The position numbers and the translations under genes were made by a program. The notes below the pieces were generated by a model. It worked only from the letters and a program-made list of their open reading frames with translations. It had not been told where the DNA came from and searched no databases. Shown here in pieces: positions 22,410 through 33,470 of a stretch of DNA of 64,000 nt. The DNA lies in assembly GCF_032884065.1 (NCBI RefSeq), contig NC_088879.1, positions 17,552,489 to 17,616,488 on the forward strand, in the 5' to 3' direction. This stretch comes from Artemia franciscana. Lineage: Eukaryota; Arthropoda; Branchiopoda; Anostraca; Artemiidae. How positions within the stretch are numbered: position 1 is the first letter of the stretch; each line of letters starts with the position of its first letter.

Positions 22410-24015
22410 AAAAACTAATAAAAGGCAAAAACTACAAAAAAAACTAAAAACTGATAAAAAAAATAAAAAAGCTAAAAAACTAAAAAAACTAAAAAAAGGC
22501 AAAAACTACAAAAAAAACTAAAAACTAATAAAAAAGCTAAAAAACTAAAAAAACTAAAATAAGGCAAAAACTACAAAAAAAAACTAAAAACTAATAAAAA
22601 AAATAAAAAAGCTAAAAAACTGAAAAAACTAAAAAAACTAAAAAAAGGTAAAAAACTAAAAAAACTAAAAACTAAAAAAAAACTAAAAAAAAGGAAAAAA
22701 CTGAAAAATAAGCTAAAATAAAGGTAAAAACCAATAAAAAACTAAAAAAAAAACTGAAAAAACTAAAAAAAGGCAAAAACTACAAAAAAAACTAAAAACT
22801 AATAAAAAAAGTAAAAAAGCTAAAAAACTAAAAAAACTAAAAAAAAACTAAAAAAAGGTAAAAAACTAAAAAAAATAAAAAATAAAAAAAACTAAAAAAA
22901 AGGAAAAAACTGAAAAATAAGCTAAAATAAAGGTAAAAACCAATAAAAAACTAAAAAGAAAAAAAAGAAAAAACTAAAAAAAATTTTCATCTAAAAAACT
23001 AAAAAAAAACTAAAAAAGGTAAAAACTAAAAGAACTAAAAAAGAAAAAAATAAATGACGACACTCAAAGAGAAAGCGACCAGGACAAAAGGAATGTTCGA
23101 TTAGCAATCAACAAAGCACCGGGACACAGGGAGTATAAATGACGACCAGGACATAAGTAAAAAAAAAAACTAACAAAACTAAAAAGAAGGTAAAAACTAC
23201 AAAAAAACTAAAAAGAAAAAAACTAAAAAAGGCAAAAACTACAAAAAAAACTAAAAACTAATAAAAAAGCTAAAAAACTAAAAAAACTAAAAAAAGGCAA
23301 AAACTACAAAAAAAACTAAAAACTAATAAAAAAAATAAAAAAGCTAAAAAACTAAAAAAACTAAAAAAACAAAAAAAGGTAAAAAGCTAAAAAAAACTAA
23401 AAACTAAAAAAAACTAAAAAAAGGAAAAAACTGAAAAATAAGCTAAAATAAAGGTAAAAACCAATAAAAAACTAAAAAAAAACTGAAAAAACTAAAAAAA
23501 GGCAAAAACTACAAAAAAAACTAAAAACTAATAAAAAAAATAAAAAAGCTAAAAAACTAAAAAAACTAAAAAAACTAAAAAAAGGTAAAAAACTAAAAAA
23601 AAATAAAAAATAAAAAAAAACTAAAAAAAAGGAAAAAACTGAAAAATAAGCTAAAATAAAGGTAAAAACCAATAAAAAACTAAAAAGAAAAAAATTTTCA
23701 TCTAAAAAACTAAAAAAAACTAAAAAAGGTAAAAACTAAAAGAACTAAAAAAGAAAAAAATAAATGACGACACTCAAAGAGAAAGCGACCAGGACAAAAG
23801 GAATGTTCGATTAGCAATCAACAAAGCACCGGGACACAGGGAGTATAAATGACGACCAGGACATAAGTAAAAAAAAAAACTAACAAAACTAAAAGGAAGG
23901 TAAAAACTACAAAAAAAGAAAAAAAACTAAAAACTAATAAAAAAACTAAAAAATCTAAAAATCTAAATAAACTAAAAAAGAAAAAAAAAGGAAAAAAATA
24001 AAGGAGAAAAACAAA
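22410..24015. repeat. A-rich tandem array inside the Helitron
   Basis: Short units such as AAAAACTAAAAAAGG, GGCAAAAACTAC and ACTAATAAAAAAGCTAAA recur many times. A higher-order repeat of about 709 bp is evident: the block from TAAATGACGACACTCAAAG through GGGACACAGGGAGTATAAAT at 23052-23160 recurs at 23761-23869. A GACGACCGGGACAC-type minisatellite follows to about 24170. It is non-coding. Confidence 0.85.
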
Positions 24016-24174
24016 ACTAAAAAACGAATGTATATACAGACCGGGACACCGGGATACAAATGATGACCGGGACACAGGGAATATAAATGACGACCGGGAC
24101 ACAGGGACACAACTACAACGGGGACACCGGGGGAAACAGGGGGATATAAATGACGACCGGGACACCGGGACAGG

Positions 24175-24375
24175 GAATGGTCGATTAGCAATCACCATCA
24201 ACAAAGCTCAAGGGCAATCATTAGAATCATGAGGTATAGATCTGAATACAGATTGTTTTCCCATGGACCATTATATGTTGCATGTTCAAGAGTCGGTAAA
24301 CCTGACAATCTATTTATATGCAAAGACAATGGGACAGCAAAGAATGTTGTATATTCGCAAGTTTTACGTAGTTAA
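24175..24375 (+). pseudogene. Helitron helicase, C-terminal end
   Basis: In two adjacent frames this reads [44 protein letters not shown] and KNVVYSQVL, then TAA at 24373-24375. These are the last motifs of the Pif1-type helicase of Helitrons (TINKAQGQS and the CxSRV box). A frameshift near 24230 breaks it. The same C-terminus occurs in reverse at 59012-59110. Confidence 0.8.
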
Positions 24376-24377
24376 AA

Positions 24378-24516
<139 letters not shown>

Positions 24517-24663
24517 CAGGTGGGACATAGGGACACAACTACAATGGCGCGTAACTATTATGGCGCGTAACGACTTACGCGCGCGGGGGGGCTTGGGGGG
24601 GGGGCGCGAAGCGCCCCCACCAACTAGGTGTTGGGGTGGCGCGAAGCGCCACCCCAACAGCTA

Positions 24664-24664
<1 letters not shown>

Positions 24665-24751
<87 letters not shown>
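24665..24751. repeat. (AT)n between Helitron 3' end and PLE 3' end
   Basis: About 43 AT units between the CTAG end of the Helitron and the 3' end of the minus-strand PLE. Confidence 0.95.
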
Positions 24752-24753
<2 letters not shown>

Positions 24754-27082
24754 TGAAAAGAGAAATCACCAATGCAACAGCACAAACACAAAAAAAAAAA
24801 AAGAGACAGAAAGAGAAAAGGAAGACTGTTTTCCTAAATTAGTGATTAATATAGACCAGCACTTGAATGAGGCCTTAACCCTACTCATCCATACAATCAC
24901 ATAGGTCAAACAGCATAGCCATACACAATCAACCATAAAGAATAATCCATGGACAGGCAGTCATGTCGTCAATAAGTATAAGTTGTCATTGACCGAACAA
25001 TAGAAAAAATAATATAGACAAATAATTCAGAGGTAACACCCAACATAAGGGCTCATCAGGAGAATACACTGGCCTATATAGGGTTTCGCCACTTTAAATT
25101 CTCTACCCAGCACAGTGTTGTGGCTACCACAGAATATCCATGGCATCCCCGTGTCAGGTATCACCCCCAAAATACATGCCTATGAAAAAAAAATAAAAAA
25201 ACAGCAAATGTAAAACAACCAAGTAAAACCAAAACAAGTTTATCCTGTTAATATATCCCTCTTTTTAGCAACAATAGGTAAACTAAATATTATAAATTTT
25301 ACCAAATCACAAATATTAACACATTGCAAAAAACCTGAATGAACTAAACAATTATGGAATTCATCTTTACCATGTGTCTAATTTTTAAGAAAATCCGCTC
25401 AATTAGAAACACAATTCAAAATAAATGGCGCTGCGACAACATTTCTCGAACCTCCGAAATTAGTTGAAAATTTCTTTAAGTATTTCTAGATAATTCTTTT
25501 GATATTTATTTAAAAGTTCGTTATAATGAAAACTAATTTTTTTAAATTGCCAAGTTAATTTATTTGCAGAAAAACCTCTTGATATCAATTTTTGGCTTAA
25601 GATTTTACATCTATTTTTAAAATCAATATAATTACTACAAATCCTTGCATAACGAAGTAACTGTGAGAAAAACGCTGAATATGTGATATTTGAGTGTATA
25701 TTACTTTAAGGGAATGGGAAACTAATCACTTCAAAATCAAAATCATCCGTTTTATTATACATTTTAAAACTTAATTTATTATTATCACAAATATTAATAT
25801 TTAAATCTAAGAAATGATCTTCATGACCAGCGCCATGACTAGGCTCAAGAATAAGCTCTGATGGATATATATTTTTAGAAATATCAATGAAATCCTTACA
25901 ATTTAAGACCAAAATATCATCTAAATATCTTTTATTATTTGACAAAGCATGTTTTAAATTAATTAGATTATTCTTATCCATCATATATTTATATTCTAGT
26001 TGACTTAAAAACAAGTCAGCTATAAATGGGCTGGCATTCCCCCCCCCCCCCATGGGAATTCCCACAATTTGCTTGTACAAATCACCCCCAAATCTTATAT
26101 AAGTATTGTATAAAACAAATTCTAATAACTCAAAAATCATATCCAAGCTGTAACATCTCAAGTTAACTGTAGTATTAAAGCAATTTGTCCATATAGCTTT
26201 TTTATTATAAATGTCTATTTTTAAGAACCTTTTACTAGATAAGAGGAAAGATTTCTTGATAACAGTTTTTAAATTATCAAACACTACATTAAGTGATAAA
26301 TTAGTATACATTGTCGCAAAATCGAAAGACTCAATTCTTTTAGCTGAAACCATTGTTAAAGAATCTATCACCTGCAGTGAATTATTAACACTCCAATATG
26401 GATTAAAATTCGAAATTTTTTTAATACCAGAACAATAGGTTTTAAGTTTATTTACAATTTCCTTTAAAATTAAAGAGAGGTCAGTAGCAGCAATGCGGGT
26501 TGGACATTTAGCTGCTCCAGCAATAAACCGTGGTTTAGGGGGATTCTTATGAAATTTTACAGTCCAATATAGGAAAGGGAACTTTTTATCATTGTCATTT
26601 TTTTTAATATTAAAATTTTTAAAAAGTATTTCTTCTGTCTTTTCAATTAAATTCCCATCCTCTATATTTACCTTTTCGTAAACATTAGTTGTGCATAACT
26701 CTCTTTTTAAAATATCACAATACAGCTTCTGACAAATTATGGTAAAATTATTATTAGCTTTATCCACTGGCACAATTACAAATTCATTCTTTAGATTAGC
26801 AATTGCTTGTTTAATCTTCGCATTATAAAATAATGATTTAGTGTTACTATTTTTTAAGTTAGAATATATTTTATTTCTTATTCTACTAATAATTAAATTC
26901 TTCCAACTTTGAAAACTCTCTTTATTTTTATTCTCTTTCTTACACCACTTATCAATAAATAAATCAAAATCATTTTCCAAGCCATCAAGAACACTCGATG
27001 GTTTCAGATGATGAGAAAGACGGAAATTAGCCCCTTTATTCCTTATAATTTGAAGATCATCCTGCTTTATTTTTGACAAGTG

Positions 27083-27083
<1 letters not shown>
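24752..27083 (-). mobile_element. Penelope-like retroelement, 5'-truncated, flanked by (AT)n on both sides
   Basis: Reads on the minus strand from 27083 to 24752: RT coding sequence, then a roughly 700-base 3' UTR ending GGTGATTTCTCTTTTCATGA against (AT)n. The RT type (KFHKNPPKPRFIAG, FATMYTNL, GIPMG, ADLFL, RYLDDILVL) is that of the invertebrate PLE group that includes Naiad-like elements. The subgroup is my inference. No GIY-YIG endonuclease is visible; it would lie upstream of the truncation in that group. Copies of its 3' region occur at 21648-22028 and 57882-58921. Confidence 0.75.
25460..27079 (-). pseudogene. PLE reverse transcriptase (one nonsense mutation)
   Basis: The first 457 codons (27079-25706) are open, then a TAA stops the frame after SFPFP, and the same frame continues 81 codons to TAA at 25460-25462. 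The plus-strand copy at 57883-58212 has GAA (Glu) at that stop, so it is a single G-to-T change. Motifs in order: VPVDKANNNF, FPFLYWTVKFHKNPPKPR, FDFATMYTNLSL (first catalytic Asp), QIVGIPMGGGGNASPFIADLF, NKRYLDDILVLN (catalytic DD), HFLDLNI and YNKTDDFDFEV. The GIPMG box contains an expanded run of 13 G. The 5' end is cut at an (AT)n tract, so the N-terminus is missing. Confidence 0.8.

Positions 27084-27152
<69 letters not shown>
27084..27152. repeat. (AT)n microsatellite
   Basis: About 34 AT units directly at the 5' truncation of the PLE. Confidence 0.95.
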
Positions 27153-27159
<7 letters not shown>

Positions 27160-27783
27160 TGCAAGAAATAAAGATTTTGTACCTAGAAATATAGGCCAGC
27201 GTCCACACTTGCTACAGTATCATCAAGAAATGAAAAGGCAATAGGATTTACTGGAGCGATTTCTACTACAAAAAATATTTTCGCTGACAAAAACCGTAGA
27301 TATAACTTAAATATTTTCAAATCACACATTTCGATGCTTCATCCATATTGCTATGTGTTGCTTTTGTTAAATATTTTGTGCAAATGGTGTCTATATAGGG
27401 TGTGGGTTTTAGTTTGGATGGATATAAAGGATGTGCCGACAAAATCGTCCAGTGTACCGACAAATACTGAGACATAAAACTAAATTAAACTAAAAATATA
27501 TGCTAAATTCCAAGGTCTTAGCGCTGCAAGTCGACAATTTGGAACATTGGAGGAGTTCTTCTTCCTCCTTAACTGTGCCCTTATTATATGTGCCATCACG
27601 ATGTATGTACTTGCAGCAAAAGCCGTAGGAAATCTGACAGTAAAACACAAGAACGGCAATTTTTGGGTGAAAGACAGTTGTGCCCAATAGATGGCAATAC
27701 GAAAAGTTTTAATTACTTACTCAGCAGCAACAGAAGTATAAACAAACATGGCGCCAAAAATATTTTAATCACAAGAGTAATCA
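27153..27783. promoter_or_regulatory. Upstream region of the MBD gene (probable promoter and 5' UTR)
   Basis: It precedes the first ATG of the proposed MBD gene. No convincing TATA box was fixed. A six-codon upstream frame (ATG at 27748, stop ending at 27768) lies 15 bases before the proposed start and could lower translation if it is in the mRNA. The location of the promoter is inferred only from position. Confidence 0.3.
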
Positions 27784-27945
27784 ATGGAGAAAACGAAAGT
27801 TGAAGTAGCTGTCAGCTCTGAAGAGCTCAAGAAGCTGAGCTTAGGGGACACCCAAGTAATTGACACTGCTTTCAACCTTCTAGATTTAGATAAACCTCAA
27901 ATTCTACCTGAAAGGAGGCCCATTGGAGTTTCAGATAAGGAAAAA
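27784..27945 (+). CDS. MBD gene, exon 1 (proposed)
   Basis: 54 codons from ATG, beginning MEKTKVEVAVSSEELKK and ending GVSDKEK. I place the donor at GTTTGT (27946), which leaves phase 0 and matches the phase-0 acceptor of exon 2. The frame would otherwise run into FFFSA and stop, typical of reading into an intron. The segment is acidic/basic mixed, without a known domain. Assignment to the MBD gene rests on order, strand and phase only, and 8 kb separates it from exon 2, so it could be a different gene or further exons may exist between them. Confidence 0.5.
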
Positions 27946-28893
27946 GTTTGTACTTTTTTTTTCTCAGCTTAGCTGTTAAAATCATTTAGTAGATTTAGGA
28001 ATTTTTCGGTATTATTAAAAAATAAACACACTAATTAATTGTAAATCACCCTTTAAATCTGAGCTGAAAATACCACATAGCCTAGTCTTGGACATGGGCT
28101 TAGGCTATAAGCCAGGCTAGAACAAAATGTGATAAATATGTACAAAATTTAACAACTGATATAGGGACAAAGTAAACACATTACTTGATTCCTTTTTTAT
28201 GCTCTTTCTCAATTGGTTATAATTGCCAGTTCAGTTGCAAACATACCTCCTCCCCCTCTTGATTATCTCATATAGCCTGTAGCCTAAAGAATCTGTATAG
28301 AAATGTTAAATAAAATTCTAGTTAATTGACTTCTTGCTACCTTGGAAAGGGTTTAGGTTAGGAAAATGAAACTTTCAGGTATGGGTCTACAGGCTAAAGT
28401 ATGTCCTGGGAATGTATTTTAAAGCACCCACATCCACTTCTTCTCCCTCTAGAGGGCCCTGAAATTTGCCTGCATGACAGGACTATACCTATTGAAATTT
28501 GGACAAAACAACATTTTACCTTAATTTTCAGTTCTAGTTGCTTTTTCTCTGCCTTTAGTTGTGAAAAATGCAATTCATGTTATTTGAGTAGAATTTTGAG
28601 CCATATAATTTAGAATTTAGCCCTTTTTCAGAATTTAGGAAATTATTTGCATATTTTTAAAACCTTATAAAATGGAATTGAGCAAAGTTATGAAGCTGTA
28701 AACAATTGTGGGTAAAATTCTAGTCCATTGACTTCTTGCTATCTTGGAAAGTTGTTGGGCTAAAGAATTGAAACTTTCATGGATGTGCCTACAGGCTAAA
28801 GTATATCCCAAGAAGTTATTTTGAGATCCCTAACCATACCCCTTCCCCCTTCCTCTATATAATGCAGTTTTTTGAGCATTACAGCTTATATTT

Positions 28894-29146
28894 CATAAAA
28901 GATCAAACAGATCTTATTAAAAGATCAGAATTATATATTCTGACAAAGATCAATACCATATTTTACCTGTCATTTTAATAATATTGACATGACTAATATT
29001 TAATGTTAATTAATACGTGTTTGATTAATATAATGTTTGTTTAAATTTTCCTGTGAGTGTTTTTAAAGGTATAAATTATTTTTGTCATGACATGCTAATG
29101 CTAGCTCTGGCTATTGTAGTGAATAAATATATTCTATTCTATATTT
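28894..29146 (+). mobile_element. Short retroposon tail inserted in the left palindrome arm
   Basis: Present only in the left arm; the right arm runs straight through the equivalent point. TATATTT (28887-28893) is repeated at 29140-29146 as a target duplication. The insert ends in AATAAATATATTCTATTCT, the A-rich or simple-repeat tail usual for LINE 3' ends or SINEs. It is non-coding. Confidence 0.65.
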
Positions 29147-29805
29147 TGGTCAAATTTGATCCTATATTACTATTAAAAGTGTAAATCCTTGCTCACCTTA
29201 GAAAAATTCAACTTTTCACTGTTTTTTAAGCTACTATATTCTATAATTAGTTCACCAGCATTGAAAAACAATTATTACCTTTTATGGTATAGTTCAAAAT
29301 AGAATGTAGACATTTAAACACACCCCCTGTTTGAAATGTCTTATCTTTAAATGGCTTTTCACAGAGTAATACAGATAAGACTTTGAACTTTTAAGAGGCT
29401 TCTCACTCAAAATTATGATTTGTTGCTACAATTGGGTAAGGTTTATGTTATATGTGTGTCAATAACATTTATTTTGTAAATCATAATGGCATAGAGAAAG
29501 TCAATTTCTTCAAGAAGGCCCAATAATGATTCTTAGAAACTTGAAGAGAGGCAAAACAGAAATTTAGTGGGAAAAATAAGCACTAGTCCTAAATACATGA
29601 TTGACATAACCATAATGGATATGCTCTCTTTGGTGGAGTTTGGAGGGGGGTAATTTGAAAAAATTAGAAAGATGTATTTGTAACTTACAAATGGGTGATC
29701 GGATCTTAATGAAGTTTGATATTTAGAAGGATCTTGTGCTTCAGAGCTCTTATTTTAAATCCCAACCAGATCCAGTGACATTGAGGGGAGGTGTAGCAAC
29801 AAACA

Positions 29806-29976
29806 GAAATTACTCTGTATATGAAAGGGCCTTTTCCTCCTCAACACTCCACTCTTTATGCTAAAGTTTTTTACTGTTTTAAAAAGTAAATTGTCCAGAG
29901 TGTCAAACTTTAGCATAACAAGCAGGGCGTTGAGGAGGAAAAACCCCTTTCATATACAGAGTAATTTCTGTATAAG
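29806..29976. repeat. Foldback copy C at the centre of the giant palindrome
   Basis: The arms contain CAGAAATTACTCTGTATATG at 29806 and its complement at 29951-29976, then CTTTTCCTCCTCAACACTCC pairing with GGGCGTTGAGGAGGAAAAAC, and ATGCTAAAGTTT pairing with AAACTTTAGCAT. The family is that of 5782-6029 and 43890-44185, with different arm sequence. Confidence 0.75.
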
Positions 29977-31042
29977 CATCTATATTAAGCATCTCAGACA
30001 TAAGATCTTTCTATATATCAAGTTTCATTAAGATCCAACCACCCATTTGCAAGATAAAGGTACCTCAATTTTCATGTCTTCCAAGATTTCCAGTTTCCCC
30101 ATCTAACTCCCCTCAATGTTACTGGATCTGGTTGAGATTTAAGTTACCCCCCCCCCCCAAAGAGAGTGTATCCATTATGGTTATGTGAATCATGTATTTA
30201 GGACTAGTGCTTATTTATCCCACTAAATTTCTGTTTCACCTCTCTTCAGGTTTCTAAGAATCATTATTGGGCCTTCTTGAAGAAATTGACTTTCTCTATG
30301 CTGTTATGATTTACAAAATAAATGTTATTGACACACATATAACATAAACCTTACCCAATTGTAGCAACAAATCATAATTTTGAGTGAGAAGCCTCTTAAA
30401 AGTTCAAAGTCTTATCTGTATTACCCTGTGAAAAGCCATTTAAAGATAAGACGTTTCAAACAGGGGGTGCGTTTAAATGCCTACATTCCATTTTGAACTA
30501 TACCATAAAAGGTAATAACTGTTTTTCAATGCTGGTGAACTAATTTTGGAATATAGTAGCTTAAAAAACAGTGAAAAGTTGAATTTTTCTAAGGTAAGCA
30601 AGGATTTACACTTTTAATAGTAATATAGGATCAAATTTGACCAAATATAAGCTGTAATGCACAAAAAACTGCATTATATAGAGGAGGGGGAAGGGGTATA
30701 GTTAGGGATCTCAAAATAACTTCCCAGGATATACTTTAGCCTGTAGAGACATCCCTGAAAGTTTCAATTCTCTAGCCCAACAACTTTCCAAGATAGCAAG
30801 AAGTCAATGGACTAGAATTTTACCCAATTTTGTTGTACTTCAATTAAGCAGAAGATCTATTTTGCAAGGTTTCACTTTTCATCAAAGGTCAGGACCCTCT
30901 AGAGGGAGAAGGAGTGGAGGTAGTTGCTTCAAAATACCTTCCCAGGACATACTTTAGTCTGTAGATTCATCTCTGAAAGTTTCATTTTCCTAACCTAAGA
31001 CCTTTCTGAGACAGCAAGAAGTCAATTGACTAGAATTTTACC

Positions 31043-31275
31043 AAATTCTAGTATAGCCACTGGTTATTATCTTGAAAAGGGAACATGTCAGGAAAATGAA
31101 AGTAGCTTAATGAATCCAGGGTAAAATCTTACCCTGTGAAGTATATAAAAAATACTTCTCTGCCCTCTAGAGAGAGGAGTGAAGGTTGGTATTTCAAGTT
31201 AGGACATACTATAGTCTGTAAAGCCATCCATGAAGGTCTCATTTTCCCAACTTAACCCCTTTTAACCCTATCTTA
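31043..31275. repeat. Degenerate GGTAAAATTCTAG-family remnant
   Basis: Contains AAATTCTAGTATAGCC, then AGGAAAATGAAAGTAG, and on the right CTCTAGAGAGAGGAG, GGACATACTATAGTCTG and CTCATTTTCCCAAC. These are diverged left and right TIR blocks of the family in inverted order. Confidence 0.5.
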
Positions 31276-32157
31276 ATATTAGATAATAAAAAAACTATTT
31301 GAAATGAGAATAATAATGGAAAGAAATATGATAGTTCAATTAGTCTAATATAAATATGCTGCATATTATGAAGTAAAAACATCATTGTTTTCTTTTAGTT
31401 TGATAATCTTTGTAACTTATCCTGAGGTTATACATGGAACTGTCAAGGGAGGGGAGAGGGTGACCTGTCACAAATGCAACTTTAACCATAAAATTGGCAA
31501 TCTGAAACTGCTTCTCTTTTTGTTTTAGCATTCTCCTACTGGAGACTCCCTGCTCTGAACATTTAACATAAAAACAAAACAACAAAGATTTAGAATAGTG
31601 GCTTTCCAGTAGAAGACATACTTGAGCAAAAAAAAAGAGAGACATGTTTTTTATTTCTTATTTTGTGCTCATTATCATCATTTTGTTGTGTTTTTGATGA
31701 TTCAAACATTGTTGGATTGATAATAGGAGTTAATTGTCAGAAATGCAGTAAAACCATGAAAATTAAGAATAAAAAATAGCAGCAAAATTGGCAATCAAAA
31801 CATATGCTCTCTTTCCGGAGAGCTGCTATTCTGTATTTTTACTCAAAAATACTTTCTTCTTGAAATTCTTTTTTTATAATATTGAGAACATTTTTATTGA
31901 TAAGGTTATCATGTTTACTTCCATTACTTTATATTTTTAAAGCAATTTCAAATAATATTTTGGTGAGTTACACACTCAATAGTACAAAGAGATAAAATTA
32001 CAGACTGAGAAGACTGGTATAACTTAGGAGTTATAAAAAGCTAAAAAAATTGGTGTATGGATAAAGAGAAATACATGATTAGAGACATATATTATTACTA
32101 CATTTAAGACCAGCAGGAGAAAGGGGCTCATTTGCAAGTGAATAGATTCATATATTG
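31276..32157. other. Intron 1 sequence; nothing recognised
   Basis: AT-rich, with a short minus-strand frame at 31382-31645 that I do not recognise and regard as chance. Confidence 0.3.
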
Positions 32158-32165
32158 GAAAGAGC

Positions 32166-32436
32166 TAGGGGCAGATCTAGAGCAAATTCTTGGGGCAGAC
32201 CCAATGTGACAAGGTTGTCAATAAGCAAAATCTGGGGGTGGGGGGTTCAACGTGACACAGATAGGAACAAAATATGTCTGCAATGAAGGTGCCAATCAAT
32301 TATTGGCATCTATGTGGTATAGGTGCCAATAGTTGACCAAATTGACAAATTTATTCTAAAAAAAGAAAAAAAAAACAGGGAAAGAGGGCTCAAGAAATAT
32401 CTTAAGGGGCCCTGGGTCCCCCTGGATCTGCTAGTA
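32166..32436. mobile_element. Short hAT-like nonautonomous element, 271 bp
   Basis: Ends TAGGGGCAGATC and GATCTGCTAGTA form imperfect terminal inverted repeats, flanked by a perfect 8-bp duplication GAAAGAGC (32158-32165 and 32437-32444). An 8-bp duplication and these termini fit hAT MITEs. It is non-coding. Fragments of the same kind occur near 2995-3075 and at 34398-34475. Confidence 0.8.
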
Positions 32437-32845
32437 GAAAGAGCATGAAAAAAAGAATCAAGTAGTGTGTTCACCATGTCCCTATGTCAGCTATGGAATC
32501 TATGGTACATTTACCTTGATTTCCTAAGTCATAAACATGCTCTGTCATAGATATATTCAATCTAATGCAAGTGTCTTGAAGCAGAATAATCATAGGCTAA
32601 GGGTAACTTAAGTTTACCTCTGATTATTAAAAAAAAGGCTCCCAAAATTATAGTCAACTTTTTTTCTGAGAGGATTATTTAAAGGAACCTTCATTTTTTA
32701 GTCTGATTTTTTCAACATGAGAATTGTTTTGAAAATTATATATACACTAAATTATTACCTCAATTTGCACTTCCAGTAAAATAAGGTGGCATTAAACCTC
32801 CTGTAGAGAATCTTGCAGGTGGTGTGTCAAGGTTATGGTCTTGTA

Positions 32846-33470
32846 TGCAGAAGGGAGCAATATCAAACAATCAAGAGGTTATGTTGGTACCAGCTGGATT
32901 TTAATCCTTAAACTGCTAAGAATAGGTGATTTGTGTATTGCATTTACCACAGTTCATATCTACCTTTAGAATTTTCAAGGCAGTAATTTTTTTGTGCTTG
33001 TGCTAAAGAACAACTATGTTTTAAATAATGTTAACAGAAAGACCAGCTAAACAGAACAATTATCACCACAAAATCAGGGAAAGACAATTACGCTGGTTGT
33101 AAAACCAAATTAATGCCAGATTTGTCTGCATTGAACAGAGACAACTGTGTCAAGTGGCTCTGTATATCCTGTGGAGATATGCTGAAGGCAAAGTACAAAC
33201 TCATTAATAGGTTGAGCAATGGAAAAGAGTTTATTGGCAGGTTGCATTGTTGCAGTTGTTGTGCAAAGATTAGATTGAAAAAAAAATTCAAGCAAAATGT
33301 ACCCTGTTCAGCAGATGTGGACTGAAGTTGAGAAGTTATGGGCTGAAATTACTTGTTTGAAATAGCAGTTTCCTGCTTAACAAGATCTTGCTGAACAAGT
33401 TGATAAGAAATTAGGTGAACCTATGAGAAAAGACATAGACCATCAACAAAGGAAGAACAATGTGATGGCC
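32846..33470 (+). mobile_element. 5' fragment of a CR1/L2-like LINE
   Basis: The leader block (GGTACCAGCTGGATTTTAATCC, TTAAACTGCTAAGAATAGG) matches that at 7170-7220. A frame at 33113-33322 encodes KWLCISCGDMLKAK and LHCCSCCAKIRLKKKF, cysteine pairs like the ORF1 zinc finger of this family. The remainder to 33470 is lysine- and aspartate-rich and broken. Confidence 0.6.

Larger units (their letters stand above)
28711..30824. mobile_element. Giant palindromic element, 2.1 kb, 8-bp target duplication
   Basis: Starts GGTAAAATTCTAGTCC and ends GGACTAGAATTTTACC. The flanking octamers CAATTGTG (28703-28710) and CAATTTTG (30825-30832) differ at one base, fitting an 8-bp target duplication as made by hAT-type transposases. 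Nearly the whole element is an inverted repeat. For example, 29281-29640 pairs with 30180-30520, and 28711-28886 with 30650-30824. No coding frame is evident. The centre is foldback copy C. The left arm holds an extra insertion of about 250 bp. Confidence 0.85.
28309..31042. mobile_element. Outer GGTAAAATTCTAG-family element interrupted by the giant palindrome
   Basis: Left half 28309-28710 (degraded end AATAAAATTCTAG, then the same block order as 13464-13805) and right half 30825-31042 (as 18868-19118, ending CTAGAATTTTACC). The two halves join exactly at the sequence found uninterrupted at 18868-18885, so the inner 2.1-kb element was inserted into it. Flanks AAATGTTA and AAATTCTA agree at 6 of 8 bases, an eroded possible target duplication. 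It lies in intron 1 of the MBD gene. Confidence 0.7.

Noticed and set aside
22410..24015. CRISPR-like or satellite array
   Set aside because: The repeats have no constant spacing with unique spacers. It is an A-rich tandem region within a Helitron of a eukaryote.
23472..24204. Minus-strand Phe/Ser-rich frames suggesting membrane proteins
   Set aside because: They translate the A-rich tandem array (AAAAAC units) and so are artefacts.
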